A program made the translations under genes and the position numbers. Positions 32,154 to 32,916 of a stretch of DNA of 32,916 nt are shown one piece after another (position 1 is the stretch's first letter; each line of letters opens with the position of its first letter). The notes under the pieces were generated by a model. The model was not told the DNA's origin. It was given only the letters and a program-made list of their open reading frames with translations, and searched no databases. Source of the stretch: Actinomycetota bacterium (GTDB taxonomy: Bacteria; Actinomycetota; Acidimicrobiia; Acidimicrobiales; Microtrichaceae); NCBI GenBank assembly GCA_009701845.1, contig WLJI01000009.1:1-32916 (forward strand), in the 5' to 3' direction.

Positions 32154-32916
32154 TTTGGGGGCGCCGAACTCGTTGAAGCGGGGCACGGATCTACAGTCCC
32201 GGCGGGAAGAACGGTGAGATCAAGATGATCAAGCGACTCGATGACCCAGGACGAGCCAAGCTCGCGCACTGACCCCGTTCCTTGAAGCTGAGCAACGGCG
32301 TCATCTAGAACTATCTCAGAGCCCTGTGCAACTCGAACTCCTGGCGAATATCCGCACCAAGAAAAACTGATGACTCGCTCGGCCTGTGTACCAACCTTGA
32401 CCGGCCGGTAGCTATAACTCAGGCCAGTTGCTGCCGGTAGTACTCGGGTATTGTCTGCGGCTGGAATCACTACAAGCTGATTCAGCACATCCGAAGAGAG
32501 GCTGCTCTCAGGGGCTACTAGGGCGGCCCATTGAAGGCGTGGAGCCGAAAGCGGGTCAGAGGTTGCATCCGGGTGGGCGGCTAGGTCGGTGACGACTTGG
32601 CTGTACTCAGCTAAGAGCCGAGCCACGATCTGGAACTCGGGTGACTCTGCGTCAACAGAGTCAGAGGGATTCTCTCTTTTCGAGGGGCTATCTGGAACTG
32701 AGCTTGTGTCGGGGCTCGTTCGCGGTGCTGCAACGCTGGTTGTAGGCAGATTTCGCTGCGAAATCTCAGATCGATCTTGCCGAGAGGGTGAAATAGGAAC
32801 TGCCTGGAGCGAGCTTGCCTTGTTCGAGGCAGGGGTGCTGCCACAGCTACTGAGCTGTGCTGCAAGAAGCACTGAGGACAACATCAACACCCGGATGGCC
32901 TGCTTGTTGGTCGGTC
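32150..32916 (-). CDS. Probable lipoprotein of unknown function (5' end beyond window)
   Basis: Not recognised. The frame is open to the right edge. A GTG at 32890 would give 246 residues, but its N-terminus lacks positive charges; the residues encoded further upstream (PTNKQAIRV) supply Lys and Arg, so the real start is probably just outside the window. The hydrophobic stretch VLMLSSVLLAAQLSSC ends in a lipobox-like LSSC, so the protein is likely lipid-anchored. A 60-residue Ser/Pro-rich linker precedes a domain of about 150 residues (QIVARLLAEYSQVVTDLAAHP..., with Cys in SFSWCGYSPG and near the C-terminus). The stop overlaps the start of the next exported protein, and both have low-complexity linkers, which suggests a surface complex (inference). 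Confidence 0.7.
   Translation of the reverse strand, partial: PTNKQAIRVLMLSSVLLAAQLSSCGSTPASNKASSLQAVPISPSRQDRSEISQRNLPTTSVAAPRTSPDTSSVPDSPSKRENPSDSVDAESPEFQIVARLLAEYSQVVTDLAAHPDATSDPLSAPRLQWAALVAPESSLSSDVLNQLVVIPAADNTRVLPAATGLSYSYRPVKVGTQAERVISFSWCGYSPGVRVAQGSEIVLDDAVAQLQGTGSVRELGSSWVIESLDHLDLTVLPAGTVDPCPASTSSAPPK

Overview
The window looks like a chromosomal segment of a free-living actinobacterium, most likely of the Acidimicrobiia type (inference). The reasons are a GuaB3-type IMP dehydrogenase paralogue beside guaA, an F420-type luciferase-like oxidoreductase, a RipA-like coiled-coil NlpC/P60 protein, a PcrA with the actinobacterial-style C-terminal tail, and a leucine leader peptide that appears to be leaderless. 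Base composition and codon use look uniform. I see no phage, insertion sequence, integrase, CRISPR array, tRNA or rRNA, so this is mostly core metabolism rather than a mobile island. No gene-free stretch exceeds 300 bases; the longest, about 250 bases before leuA, is filled by an attenuator.

Layout. 1-4181: guanine nucleotide synthesis, with guaB truncated by the left edge on the minus strand, a small unknown gene, then overlapping guaB3-guaA. 4321-10238: secreted NlpC/P60 protein, dienelactone-hydrolase-like protein, pcrA helicase and an overlapping acyl-CoA-ligase-like gene. 10240-10782: membrane-anchored unknown on minus. 10976-13075: sucC-sucD. 13181-15270: purN-purH with ATGA overlap. 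15355-18342 on minus: dus, maf, SnoaL-like and EthD-like genes as one tight run. 18412-20259: class III aminotransferase and MaoC-like hydratase. 20264-22279: leucine attenuator and leuA. 22318-26093: CBS-pair protein, membrane unknown, F420-type oxidoreductase, GH3 lipoprotein, DoxX-like protein. 26137-31117: PAS-GGDEF-EAL signalling protein and a large sulfatase. 31179-32916: two overlapping exported unknowns on minus, the second running off the right edge.

The two most notable structures are small. (1) A complete-looking leuA attenuator: a TTGCCC-17 bp-TACAAT promoter, a 16-residue leader peptide with four consecutive Leu codons starting at about the predicted transcription start, an 8-bp hairpin, and a 12-bp terminator hairpin. 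(2) A set of short perfect or near-perfect tandem duplications (13-18 bp units) placed directly at or after stop codons of four unrelated genes, plus an in-frame one in the sulfatase N-terminus. The copy between the aminotransferase and MaoC genes regenerates the stop/start overlap in each unit, making a chain of two six-residue mini-ORFs that could relay ribosomes from one gene to the next.
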